Assembly (NCBI RefSeq): GCF_034008315.1
Contig: NZ_CP125377.1
Span: 2,926,001-2,990,000, forward strand
DNA: 64,000 bases
Source: Pseudomonas sp. P8_241
GTDB lineage: Bacteria > Pseudomonadota > Gammaproteobacteria > Pseudomonadales > Pseudomonadaceae
Direction: 5' to 3'
Part shown: piece by piece, positions 39,099-47,747 of the stretch
Layout: each line of letters starts with the position of its first letter
How positions within the stretch are numbered: the first letter of the stretch is position 1
Translations under genes and position numbers: made by a program
The notes under the pieces: model-generated
Told to the model about the DNA's origin: nothing
Seen by the model: the letters and a program-made list of their open reading frames with translations, nothing else
Database searches by the model: none

Positions 39099-40052
39099 TC
39101 ACAAGTCGAGCACCAGGCGTGATGACTTGGCGCGAGAGCAGCAGGGGGTAAAGCGGTCGTTTGCGGCGTGTTCGGCCACTGTCAGGAACTTGTCCCGGTG
39201 TTCGGGTATGCCCCGCAGTACGCGAGTGACGCACGTGCCGCAGACGCCTTGCTCGCAAGATGACTCGATCGCTATACCGGCCTCGTCGAGCACTTCGAAA
39301 ACCGTACGCTCGGCAGGAATCTGAAAAACCTGGCCACTGCTTGCCAGTTCAACTTCGAACGATGCATTGGCGCTTTGATCGATAGGGTCGGCAGCGAAGA
39401 ATTCTTTGTGTACCCGGTCCTGCGGCCACCCGGCGTTCTGCGCTGAATCGAGGATGTAGTTCATGAAGCCGGCCGGCCCGCACACATACAGATGGGTGTC
39501 GGCGTGGGAGGGCGTGAGCAAGGCTGGCGCATCCAGCTTCTGTATCTGGGGGCCGCTGTCGTCATGAAGTTTTATGCGATCGGCGAATGGGGTATCAGCA
39601 AGCATCGTGACGAACGCTGCGCGCTCGCTCGAACGGAAGCAGTAGTGCAATTCGAAATCGGCCCCTTGATGTGACAGCTCCCAGGCCATGGCCAACATGG
39701 GCGTGATACCGATACCTCCACCAAACAGCAGGTGTCGCTTGGCTGAGCGATCAAGCGGGAAAAGATTGCGCGGAGCGCTGATGGTGAGTGTTTGCCCAGA
39801 CTGAATCTGCTCGTGCATGGCTCTGGAGCCGCCCCGAGAGCTCGGGTCCTTGAGCACGCTGATCAGGTAGCGGTGGCGTTCCTTGGGGTCGTTGCACAAG
39901 GAGTATTGGCGGGTGAGGCCATCGGCAATGTGAATGTCGATGTGGGCGCCGGCCTCGAACGCCGGCAGCGTGCTGCCATCGGCGGCACATAGTTCGAAAC
40001 TGCAGATGCCTTCGGCTTCGTTTGCTTTGCGGGTGACGTTGACTTGAAGCAT
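39099..40052 (-). CDS. vanB: Vanillate O-demethylase reductase subunit
   Basis: 317-aa phthalate-dioxygenase-reductase-type protein. FMN domain with RQYSLCNDPKERHRYLISVL, NAD domain with LLFGGGIGITPMLAMA and the YVCGPAGFM motif, then a C-terminal plant-type 2Fe-2S domain with CEQGVCGTCVTRVLRG. It feeds electrons from NADH to VanA. GGAGGGAC precedes the ATG at 40052. First gene of the block and divergent from a MarR regulator. Confidence 0.93.
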   Translation of the reverse strand: MLQVNVTRKANEAEGICSFELCAADGSTLPAFEAGAHIDIHIADGLTRQYSLCNDPKERHRYLISVLKDPSSRGGSRAMHEQIQSGQTLTISAPRNLFPLDRSAKRHLLFGGGIGITPMLAMAWELSHQGADFELHYCFRSSERAAFVTMLADTPFADRIKLHDDSGPQIQKLDAPALLTPSHADTHLYVCGPAGFMNYILDSAQNAGWPQDRVHKEFFAADPIDQSANASFEVELASSGQVFQIPAERTVFEVLDEAGIAIESSCEQGVCGTCVTRVLRGIPEHRDKFLTVAEHAANDRFTPCCSRAKSSRLVLDL

Positions 40053-40270
40053 GACTTGTCCCTCCACACTGAAGTGGCTGCTGAAAAAAAAAGCGTCGGT
40101 TAGAGCACTGGCCGGGGACGGATCAGCCGGGTGCTGGGGCGAGGAGGACGAAGGCGATGAGATTGAAGGGGTTCATGACCAAAACCTGATAATTATTTTT
40201 ATGAGGCAGGGCGGCGGCATATCATGCAGCGAATCGCCCGTGACGTTCGGTAGAGAAATCCTCCGATTAT

Positions 40271-40290
40271 TTAGTTGCGGTGTCAACTAA
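40271..40290. promoter_or_regulatory. MarR-type operator between vanB and the MarR gene
   Basis: TTAGTTG-CGGTGT-CAACTAA is a perfect 7+7 inverted repeat with a 6-bp centre, the typical size for a MarR dimer. It lies 37 bp before the MarR gene ATG and in the spacer shared with vanB. No other feature was recognised in 40053-40326. Confidence 0.75.
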
Positions 40291-40326
40291 TATTCCAAGG
40301 CCCCGCCGATCCAAGGTGTTCGCTCA

Positions 40327-40797
40327 ATGTCCGCAGAATCCCAACTGAACCTCACGCGTTATGTCCCGGCACTGCTGAATTTCTTGTCCAACAAGCTCTC
40401 CTCAGGCGCATCGCAGTGCTATCGCAAGCATTTCGGTATCGGTGTCGTCGAATGGCGAATGCTTTCGATGCTTGCTGTGGAAAATGACATCACCGCCAAC
40501 CGAATCTGCCAGACGATCGGCCTCGACAAGAGCGCGGTCAGCCGTTCATTGCAGTCGCTGGAAGGTGCCGGGCATATTTGCAGCCAGGTCGATTCAAAGG
40601 ACGCGCGGCGCTATACCGTCAGCCTGACGGACAGCGGCAAAGCCCTGCATGAGCGAGTCCTGAAGGTTGCACTGGAACGTGAGCGGCGGCTGCTCAGCGA
40701 GCTCTCTGCCTCGGAAGTGGACACCCTCGTCGAGTTGTTGGGCCGACTGCACTCCCAAGTCGCCAATGTGAACGAGTACGACCCCGAAGACGCTTGA
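40327..40797 (+). CDS. MarR-family regulator, divergent from vanBA
   Basis: 156-aa winged-helix regulator. The recognition region reads ANRICQTIGLDKSAVSRSLQ, followed by the wing DARRYTVSLTDSGKALHE with the conserved D-x-R. The best-known VanR repressors are GntR- or PadR-type, so a MarR protein here is a different solution. The TTAGTTG palindrome in the shared spacer is its likely operator. Ligand probably a phenolic acid; this is inferred from position only. Confidence 0.85.
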   Translation: MSAESQLNLTRYVPALLNFLSNKLSSGASQCYRKHFGIGVVEWRMLSMLAVENDITANRICQTIGLDKSAVSRSLQSLEGAGHICSQVDSKDARRYTVSLTDSGKALHERVLKVALERERRLLSELSASEVDTLVELLGRLHSQVANVNEYDPEDA

Positions 40798-40831
40798 ATC
40801 TGGCTACCTGAAACTCGAGTGCCTTTCAGGT

Positions 40832-40868
40832 ATCGCGATTGCCGATGGGTCGCATCCACACAAGCGAT
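40832..40868 (+). promoter_or_regulatory. nod-box-like element A, upstream of the chemoreceptor
   Basis: Two ATC-N9-GAT units separated by 7 bp (ATC at 40832, GAT at 40844; ATC at 40854, GAT at 40866), preceded by AGGT. One of five such elements in the window. It lies 99 bp before the chemoreceptor start and points at it. Confidence 0.75.
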
Positions 40869-40967
40869 TGGTCAGCTTCGCTCTGTCACGTCAACCTGCC
40901 CCGATTAAAACAATAATGGGGTTCACTCGATGGCTGATCGCTCTATCGCCGCACACAGGCCGAGCAA

Positions 40968-42917
40968 GTGAGAATCCATCGATTGGGTGCTTCGCTGAAC
41001 CGCCTTAGTGTCGGCGGCAAGTTAACGCTCGGCTTCGGTCTGGTCCTGATCTGCACGATGGGCATGGCGCTCACCGCCTGGTATTCGGTGCGGGTAACGC
41101 AATCAAGCACCACACAGTTACGGGAGCTGGATCGCCAGAAAGCCAGTCTTGCCCAGGCGCGGCTTGCAGAGCGGGATTTTGGTTTGCTGCCGTCACGAGA
41201 ATCGGCTGCGCAGGTCGAGGATTCTTTACGTCAACTACAAGTCGGGCCGTCGCTTGCTCTTTCGGGAGAGCGTTTCAAACAGACGCTCGCCCAGTCAACC
41301 GACCGTTACCTGAAGGCATTTCAGGCCTATGCCGAAGCGCGCTACCAGGCGATTCGGGCGAGGCTGCGCATGCAAGTGCTGGCGGAAACGACAGGGCAGC
41401 GATTCAGCGAAGTATTCCTCGACCAATTAGACGATATCAACCTCAATCTTGAGCAACACCAGCTGCCCCAAGCGCAGTCAATGCAGCAGTTGGAAGAGGC
41501 GGTTGCATTGCGCGAACGCTTGGCCAATCTGCGTGACAGCGAGCTGTATTTTTCCCTCGATCCGCAAAACCGATATCGGGACGACTGGGTCAACCGGGTC
41601 AATGAGCTTGCCAGCGCGCTAGGTAGTCTGAATTCGCAGCTCGATGGCGATCGTCGTCGTGCACTGGATGAGGCCAGCGCAGCGTTGGCCGAGTATCGCG
41701 AGGCATTTCTGGGTTTTGCCAGCAGCGGTGAGCAGGCCATGGCGCAACAAGTGAGCATGTCGGTGTCCGCTGAACAAGTGACGATGGTGTTGGAAACCGA
41801 GCGAGCGAGGGCTGCACAATCTTATGAATTACTCCAAAGACGTCTGGATCAGCAACTTGCAGTGATGGTGCTGCTTGCCGTGTTGCTCAGTGTCGGCGCG
41901 TGCCTTTTGATCCAGCGTTCAATTGTTTCGCCACTGAAAATGATGCTGGGACTGGCGCAACGGGTGGCTGCGGGAGATCTGAAGGACCGTCCCGCGCTGC
42001 TTGATCGACAAGATGAGTTGGGCCAGCTCGGTAGTGCTATTGACCTGATGTTGCAGGCGCTGCGCCATCTTGTGGGGCGAATCGGCAGCGACGTGCAACA
42101 ACTGGACGCTGCGGCCGTCTCGCTGGGTGCAATGGTCGATCGCACAGGGCAGGGTGTGCGCGCACAGCGCGAGCAGACCGCCGAGGTGGTTGCGGCCATG
42201 CAGCATATGACCCAAGCGGCGGCGCAGGTCAACCAGCAAGTCGCGGGAAGCCAGGCGAGCCTGGGCGATGCTTGCAAGCTGATTCATCATGGCGACGACC
42301 TGGTACGACAGGCGAGTCAAAGCCTTCAGCGGCTATCGCGGGAAATGACCAGCAGTGTGGGTTCCATGCAATTGTTGCAGAGCGAAAGCCAGGCTATTAC
42401 CGGTGTGCTGGATGTGATCAGCGCACTCGCCGAACAGACCAATCTATTGGCCTTGAATGCCGCCATCGAAGCAGCGCGAGCCGGTGAGCAGGGTCGCGGT
42501 TTTGCTGTAGTGGCCGACGAGGTTCGGGTGCTCGCCAGTCGAACGCGAGCATCGACTGGCGAGATCGACAGCATGATTCAACGCCTCTGGAAGGTCACAG
42601 GCGACACCGCAACCAGTCTTTTCGACAGTCAGCGACGGACTGCCGAAGGCGTTGAGCTGACAGTGCGCGCAAGTCAGGTCCTGGGTGCGACTACCGAGGC
42701 CATCTCGCGAGTTGAATACAGCGGACAGAGAATTGCCCACGCCGCAGCATCGCAACATGACATAGCCTGTCGAGTCGATGCAGCGCTTGGGCAGGTGGAC
42801 AGGGTCGTAGAGCAAAATGCCGAGGAGTGTGCTCGGCTGGAGACAGCGAATGGCGACTTGCAGCGCCTGAGCGTCAGCCTTGGTGAAGCGCTAGGGGCGT
42901 TTCACCGCGAGACCTGA
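40968..42917 (+). CDS. Methyl-accepting chemotaxis protein
   Basis: 649 aa. First membrane segment about residues 17-38, a periplasmic region of about 260 residues (size of a helical-bimodular or double four-helix ligand domain), a second membrane segment near 297-318, HAMP, then the cytoplasmic signalling hairpin with the tip [20 protein letters not shown]. No C-terminal CheR-docking pentapeptide is visible. The start is a GTG; an ATG at 40930 is in another frame and stops. Ribosome site weak. A nod-box-like element precedes it, so it is probably co-induced with the catabolic genes downstream and may detect their substrate. Confidence 0.88.
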   Translation: MRIHRLGASLNRLSVGGKLTLGFGLVLICTMGMALTAWYSVRVTQSSTTQLRELDRQKASLAQARLAERDFGLLPSRESAAQVEDSLRQLQVGPSLALSGERFKQTLAQSTDRYLKAFQAYAEARYQAIRARLRMQVLAETTGQRFSEVFLDQLDDINLNLEQHQLPQAQSMQQLEEAVALRERLANLRDSELYFSLDPQNRYRDDWVNRVNELASALGSLNSQLDGDRRRALDEASAALAEYREAFLGFASSGEQAMAQQVSMSVSAEQVTMVLETERARAAQSYELLQRRLDQQLAVMVLLAVLLSVGACLLIQRSIVSPLKMMLGLAQRVAAGDLKDRPALLDRQDELGQLGSAIDLMLQALRHLVGRIGSDVQQLDAAAVSLGAMVDRTGQGVRAQREQTAEVVAAMQHMTQAAAQVNQQVAGSQASLGDACKLIHHGDDLVRQASQSLQRLSREMTSSVGSMQLLQSESQAITGVLDVISALAEQTNLLALNAAIEAARAGEQGRGFAVVADEVRVLASRTRASTGEIDSMIQRLWKVTGDTATSLFDSQRRTAEGVELTVRASQVLGATTEAISRVEYSGQRIAHAAASQHDIACRVDAALGQVDRVVEQNAEECARLETANGDLQRLSVSLGEALGAFHRET

Positions 42918-42982
42918 AGCACTCACGCTGGGTGTGATCAGCGACGTAGTTCAAACACCTGAAAACTTAAACTGGATACGAC

Positions 42983-43918
42983 ATGCGTTATCGACGTCTT
43001 GACTTGAACCTGCTGGTCGCCTTGGACGCCTTGTTGAGTGAATGTAGTGTCAGCAGGGCCGCCGAGCGATTGTGCCTGGGGCAGTCGGCAACCAGTTCGG
43101 CGCTCGGACGTTTGCGTGAGCATTTCAATGATCCGTTGCTGGTCCAGATTGGACGGCGTCTGGAGCCCACGGCGTTGGGTCTGGAACTGCTTCCCAAAGT
43201 GCGTGAAGCGTTGGCTCTGACCCGTGAGATTGTCGATGCACCGGTCAATTTTGAACCGGCCAGTTGCACTCGGCACTTCACTTTGGTGGCTTCCGACTAC
43301 GTAGCTGGCGTCCTGCTGCCAGCCGTCAGTCTTGAGTTGGCCCGAATCGCACCAGGTGTGCGCTTGAGTCTGCGGGACATGCCTGTGCCGCGTGACGGTG
43401 ACGTGGTCAGCGAGGCGCTCGACTATCGCCGCAGCGATTGTGTGATTGTGCCTCAGCGGCGATTGAACCCGGCTTACCCTCATATCCCGCTGATGAACGA
43501 CGAGCTCTGTTGTATCGTCTGCGCTCGGCAACCCCGGTTCGCCGAAGGCTTGAGCCTGGCCGACTATTGCGAGGCGGAGCACGTGGTACGCGAGTTTGCC
43601 GATGGTCGAAATCTGGCGATGGATGCAGCGCACTTGCATGAGTCGGGTGTTCATCGCCGAGTGGCAGTGGCCCTGGAAAGCTTCGTGTTAATGCCCGAAT
43701 TCATCGTCGGTACTGCCCGGATCGCCACTGTGTTTCGCCGCCAGGCGCAGCGCTTCGCTCAACATTATCCGTTGCGTATTCATCCGGCACCGCTGGCATT
43801 TCCTGATGCCGTTCAGGTATTGCAATGGCACCCTTATCAAGATCATGACCCGGCGATGGTGTGGTTTCGCGGCCTGTTATCGCAGCAGGCCGCATTGCTT
43901 GATCAGCGCACTGCCTGA
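42983..43918 (+). CDS. LysR-family regulator, NodD-like (copy 1)
   Basis: 311 aa. Winged HTH at residues 1-65 with RRLDLNLLVALDALLSECSV followed by QSATSSALGRLREHF, and a LysR effector domain. The spacing and phrases such as DLNLLVALDAL, VVREF and GTARIATV follow the NodD/NahR/SyrM branch of LysR proteins rather than the CbbR or BenM branch. It begins 65 bp after the chemoreceptor gene and converges with the DUF336 gene (16-bp 3' overlap). No nod-box-like element lies immediately upstream. It may share control of the cluster with the second NodD-like gene at 48 kb. Confidence 0.85.
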   Translation: MRYRRLDLNLLVALDALLSECSVSRAAERLCLGQSATSSALGRLREHFNDPLLVQIGRRLEPTALGLELLPKVREALALTREIVDAPVNFEPASCTRHFTLVASDYVAGVLLPAVSLELARIAPGVRLSLRDMPVPRDGDVVSEALDYRRSDCVIVPQRRLNPAYPHIPLMNDELCCIVCARQPRFAEGLSLADYCEAEHVVREFADGRNLAMDAAHLHESGVHRRVAVALESFVLMPEFIVGTARIATVFRRQAQRFAQHYPLRIHPAPLAFPDAVQVLQWHPYQDHDPAMVWFRGLLSQQAALLDQRTA

Positions 43919-44364
43919 TCACCGGTATCCGCCACCAGCGCAGCCTGTTCAATAGCCTGTAAAGCGCAGCGCTCGTCGTTGTCCGAAGTGTCGCCGCTGA
44001 CGCCAATGGCGCCCAGAATCAGTCCCTCGGCATTGCGAATCAACACGCCTCCGGCGACGGGAATCACTTCGCCGCCGGTCAGGCTGTTGATGGCGTCGAA
44101 GAACGCCGGCATCGCTTGTGCGCGTCGGGCCAGTTCGCGCCCGCCAAGGCCCATTCCCAGGCAACCCCGTGCCTTGCCGGTGGCGATCTGTGGTCGAAGG
44201 AAACTGGCATGTTCATCACGCAAGACTGCCAGCGGATGACCCGCACTATCCAGCACGGCCACGGCAAGAGGGTTGATGCCCGTTTCTCGAGCGATGCGGA
44301 TGGCCTGGCTGGCGATGTTGGTGGCGGTCATCAGGTCGAGTTGCTGCAGGGTGTTGGTCCTCAT
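43903..44364 (-). CDS. DUF336 (GlcG/HbpS-like) protein
   Basis: 153-aa single-domain protein of the GlcG/HbpS family, small oligomeric proteins found beside oxidative catabolic genes; some bind heme or cobalamin, but the role here is unknown. Seen: AVAVLDSAGHPLAVLRDEHA, GGEVIPVAGGVLIRNAEGLI then LGAIGVSGDTSDNDE. The ATG at 44364 overlaps the amidohydrolase stop (ATGA), so the two are translationally coupled. Confidence 0.85.
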   Translation of the reverse strand: MRTNTLQQLDLMTATNIASQAIRIARETGINPLAVAVLDSAGHPLAVLRDEHASFLRPQIATGKARGCLGMGLGGRELARRAQAMPAFFDAINSLTGGEVIPVAGGVLIRNAEGLILGAIGVSGDTSDNDERCALQAIEQAALVADTGDQAVR

Positions 44365-45708
44365 TGTGCCCACTTGCCCAATTGGGTCACGCGGTCTCGG
44401 GTGTAAAGATCAGTCCATTTCAGCGAGTTGAAATCAGAGACCTGTTTGGGGTTGTAGGGGCTGCGCTCCATGCGCACGGACTGGCCAGCCTTGTACACGG
44501 CTTTAAGGCGAGAGCGGTCTTGCAGGATGCGGATGTCGTGCAACGGCGAACCGTCGAGCAACAGGAAGTCTGCTTGCTTACCCACTTCGAGGGTGCCGAT
44601 GGTCTCACCGCGTGGCATGCAGCGCGCACCGACGTTGGTGGCGGCATACAGCGCTTCTGCGGGTGTGAAGCCCAGCCGGGTGACCAACAGTTCCAGCTCA
44701 CGAGCGTGCCACTCGCCATAGGGCGTTACCGCAAAACCGCTGTCGCTGCCACACGCGAACGGCACACCTGCCGCCTTGGCGCGTTTGAGCACGGCCGAAC
44801 CGACTTCCAGCGTGCGGGCACAGTAACCGGCGTAACCGGTGCTGATGGCTGGATCATGGGGTTGGCAGAAGTCCACGGTGTTTTGCGGGAAGGTCATGGT
44901 CGGCGCGAGAATGCTGCCGGCTTCGAGCAACGCCTCGATACAGGCGTCGTCCATGTAGAAGGCATGGAACACCAGATCGACACCGGCGCGTGCGGCGTAC
45001 ATCACAGCTTCTCGGCCATAGGCGTGGGTTGCCACTTTGCAGCCCAGGCGGTGGGCTTCTTCGACCATCTCATAGGTTTCTTCGGCGGTGAACGCGGCGA
45101 TGATTTCGCCGTTCGGGCGGCGGTGGGTGCCGTCCATGGCGATCTTGATCAGGTCGACGCCATCCTTGGCCTGTTTGCGGATTTCAGCCAACGCTTCGCT
45201 GCGACTGGTGACCAGCCGCGCAGTGAAATACTCCGGAGCACCTACCCGACTCGGAAACCAGTCGTTGAGGCTCTGTCGATTGGTGATGACCCGGCTGCTG
45301 GCGGCAATACGTGGGCCCTCGAACAAACCGGCAGCGATCGCGTTGCGCACAGCGATGCTGAGTTGGCCACTATCGCCCGGGCAGACCATGCTGGTCACAC
45401 CGGCGGCCAGCACATGTTGGGCGAAGAACATGCCACGCAGCGCACGGAACTCGTCGCTGGTCCAGATATCAATGTCTTCTTCGCTCTGGCGCTGGCCGAA
45501 GGAAATGGGTGTGCTCCTCCACCGGGCCCAGCATGACAAAGTTATCGCAAGGAACCTTAAGGGTGTCTCCCGGTTGCGTCTGCGGCGCGAGGGCGGTCGG
45601 GCCGACGTACGACAGCAGGCCGTTTTCCACGATAAGGGTTTGCTGTTGACGGGTTTGCAGACCGGTACCGTCGAACAGGGTCTGGCATTTCAGGTGTAGG
45701 GCGGGCAT
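44361..45708 (-). pseudogene. Amidohydrolase (imidazolonepropionase-like), frameshifted near 45505
   Basis: The ATG at 45708 opens an amidohydrolase N-terminus (MPALHLKCQTLFDGTG, PCDNFVML, then the metal motif HTHF). After HTHF the frame runs into RPAPERRRH and stops at 45469. In the frame shifted by one the same protein resumes at FGQRQSEEDIDIWTSDEFRA and runs on to 44361 with KVATHAYG (His ligand), HAFYMDDACIEALLEAG, CGSDSGFAVTP (Asp) and the C-terminal strand ADFLLLDGSPLHDI. So a net one-base gain or two-base loss occurred at the TTTCC run around 45500-45510. Without it the product would be about 448 aa. Either a real lesion or a base-calling error. No clear ribosome site is seen upstream. 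Confidence 0.82.
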
Positions 45709-45868
45709 GGCGTTTCACTGTGTGGGTTGTTATGCAAAGCGAAGCTAGGGCAGGGCCATGCATGCCACCAGCAACTTGCATCAATGCTCGCGTATTGATG
45801 GCGTCAATAGCGGCTGTACCTCAGCGGTGCCGGGGCTTTGCGTTGATGAATAACAGCAAGGGCCGGGT

Positions 45869-45905
45869 ATCGCGAGTCACGATGGTTGGCATCGTGATCG
45901 GCGAT
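45869..45905 (+). promoter_or_regulatory. nod-box-like element D, upstream of the NTF2-like gene
   Basis: ATC at 45869, GAT 45881, ATC 45891, GAT 45903: the same ATC-N9-GAT-N7-ATC-N9-GAT layout, followed by a T run. It is 60 bp before the NTF2-like ATG and also lies in the spacer shared with the divergent amidohydrolase, so it might serve both. The rest of the spacer 45709-45868 shows one unrelated dyad (TATTGATGGCGTCAATA at 45793). Confidence 0.7.
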
Positions 45906-45965
45906 TTTTTTTGAGCCTGATCGGGGGCTATGGTGCGCGCTCTTCATCCACAGAGAGCAGTCCCC

Positions 45966-46352
45966 ATGACCACCGCAACTGTAAAAGCTGAACTTCTGGC
46001 ACTTGAGCAAGAGCGCCGCCGGGCATTGGTAGAGGAAGACCATTCGCGTGTGGCGCAGTTGTTCGCCGATGATCTGGTGTACGTACACACCACGGGATTG
46101 GTACAAGGCAAGGCGGAGTATCTGGACTATGCGAAAAGCGCCGTAGACTATCTGGACATTGAGCGCGGCGAACTGCTGATCCGCTTCTATGGCGAGCATC
46201 TTGCCGTCATGACGGGACCGCAGTGCAACACGTTGCGCAAGCGCGGTGGTGACCAGTCGATTCGTGGTGAAGGCTTTGCTACGCAGGTCTGGGCGTTTGG
46301 CGAGCAAGGGTGGCAGATCACCTCCTTCCATGGTACCCGAGCACCCAACTGA
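45966..46352 (+). CDS. NTF2-like (SnoaL/DUF4440) protein
   Basis: 128-aa cone-fold protein of the NTF2-like superfamily (opening helix VKAELLALEQERRRALVEED, LFADDLVYVHTTGLVQGK, then strands ending GWQITSFHG). Members serve as small hydrolases, isomerases or binding proteins; no catalytic set can be assigned. ATG 45966 is preceded by GAGAGCAG. Under a nod-box-like element, hence part of the same regulon by inference. Confidence 0.78.
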   Translation: MTTATVKAELLALEQERRRALVEEDHSRVAQLFADDLVYVHTTGLVQGKAEYLDYAKSAVDYLDIERGELLIRFYGEHLAVMTGPQCNTLRKRGGDQSIRGEGFATQVWAFGEQGWQITSFHGTRAPN

Positions 46353-46374
46353 GCTCGTTCGGCGCTCGACAAAA

Positions 46375-46512
46375 CGCCATCGCCGGCAAGCCGGCTCCTA
46401 CAGGATCGTGGGTGAATTCGGATTGTTTGGTACCACACAAATCGGTAGGAGCCGGCTTGCTGGCGATGGCGATGGCGATGGCGAATGTGACATCGCCATC
46501 GCTGGCAAGCGA
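46375..46512. repeat. REP cluster with GATGGC tandem units
   Basis: An inverted REP pair (ATCGCCGGCAAGCCGGCTCC left, GGAGCCGGCTTGCTGGCGAT right) continues into three to four GATGGC units and another degenerate REP arm ATCGCTGGCAAGCGAGGTTG. It lies between convergent genes. Confidence 0.8.
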
Positions 46513-46530
46513 GGTTGTAGAGGACGCAGC

Positions 46531-47688
46531 TTACGCGGTGTGGCCGCCTAATGTTTCGGCAATCCAGTCGGCGATGTATTGGCCCGCGTTGATGCTGTTA
46601 TCGAAGCTGGAATGCTGCACGCCACCTTCGCGTTCGGTGAAGATTTTAAGCTCGCGTTTGGGGCTGTTGACCAGTTGCTCGTACGTGCGATGTGCCCACT
46701 TCAATGGAATCTGTGAGTCCTTTTCACCGTGGGTCACCAGGAATGGAACCTTGATCCGGTCCAGTACGCCATCCAGGTGCACGTTTTCGGAGATGGCCAT
46801 GAACTCATCCATATCTTTCGCCCCCCACACCCAGCACACGTGCGCCCAATAGTGCGGAACGGGGAAGCTGCCTTCTTTTTCCAAGCGACGTTTTTGCACA
46901 TCGCGCCAGTCATGGTTGGCGCCCCACACCACACCGCACGCAAACCGTGGTTCGAAAGCGACCGCACGCGGGCAGTAATAGCCGCCGAGCGAGACGCCCT
47001 CCAGGCCAATGCGTTTGGCATCCACATCGCTACGGCTTTCCAGCCAGTCGACCACCCGACTGGCCCAATGCTCGCTGTCGAAACGGGCGACCAGATTGTG
47101 CAATCGCAGCGCTTCTCCTGTGCCGGGCTGATCGATGATCAATGATGAAATACCGCGCTTCGCCAGCCACGCTGGCAGCCCGACGCGATATTTCATTTCT
47201 TTGGTCGAATCCAGTCCATTGACCTGCACCAGGATCGGGGCCGGACCGGTCACGCCTTCGGCACGTACCAGCAAGCCGGAAATATGTTTGCCCTCGTAGG
47301 GGATTTCTACGCGCTCACAGTTCTCGCGAGACAGTTCGATACCGCGTTTGAACGTCTGCAAAAAACGCTGGTACAGCTCTGTCCGGCCCGGCGCGCCGTG
47401 GGCCTGCAAACGTTCGCAGGTCAGGTAATAGGTGGCGGCGCGGTTGTACTTTTCACCAGCAGACAGCAGCCGGCCATTGCCTTCATCTTCTTCAGCAAGG
47501 CCACAGAGTTTGTCGGCCATCTTTGCCCAGGTTTCGCGAAACGCCTTGGTTCCAGCGGCATCGGGTTGCTGGGCGGCTTCCTGTAGTGGTGCGCACATCT
47601 CTTCAATTTCGCCCATGCGGGCGCCCATCTCGATGGCCAGGTCGACGGAGAGATTCCATACGTAATTGGTCGGGAAGTAACGGAACAT
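46531..47688 (-). CDS. Alpha/beta hydrolase, C-C bond (2,6-dihydroxypseudooxynicotine hydrolase-like)
   Basis: 385-aa enzyme with a helical N-terminal region of about 150 residues before the hydrolase fold. Seen: VNGLDSTKE, where the Glu would be the unusual extra catalytic residue of the DHPON-hydrolase group, the nucleophile elbow GVSLGGYY, THGEKDSQIP with the acid residue, and GVQHSSFDN with the catalytic His. That group cleaves C-C bonds in ring-cleavage products, which fits a pathway with an extradiol-type dioxygenase. The start MFRYFPTN is chosen over an upstream in-frame GTG since AAGGAC lies before it. Element E drives it. Confidence 0.83.
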   Translation of the reverse strand: MFRYFPTNYVWNLSVDLAIEMGARMGEIEEMCAPLQEAAQQPDAAGTKAFRETWAKMADKLCGLAEEDEGNGRLLSAGEKYNRAATYYLTCERLQAHGAPGRTELYQRFLQTFKRGIELSRENCERVEIPYEGKHISGLLVRAEGVTGPAPILVQVNGLDSTKEMKYRVGLPAWLAKRGISSLIIDQPGTGEALRLHNLVARFDSEHWASRVVDWLESRSDVDAKRIGLEGVSLGGYYCPRAVAFEPRFACGVVWGANHDWRDVQKRRLEKEGSFPVPHYWAHVCWVWGAKDMDEFMAISENVHLDGVLDRIKVPFLVTHGEKDSQIPLKWAHRTYEQLVNSPKRELKIFTEREGGVQHSSFDNSINAGQYIADWIAETLGGHTA

Positions 47689-47747
47689 GGTTGTTGTTGT
47701 CCTTGTGGTTGCCTTGTCGTTCACAAGGCACGTTAAGGACGCCCCGG

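Noticed and set aside
45793..45809. Palindrome TATTGATGGCGTCAATA as a sixth nod-box-like element
   Set aside because: It has the right dyad length but lacks the ATC/GAT pairs and the 7-bp step to a second unit. Kept only as an unassigned dyad.
46375..46512. CRISPR-like or satellite array because of repeated GATGGC units
   Set aside because: Units are 6 bp, contiguous and without spacers, and they continue REP arms. No CRISPR array is visible anywhere in the window.
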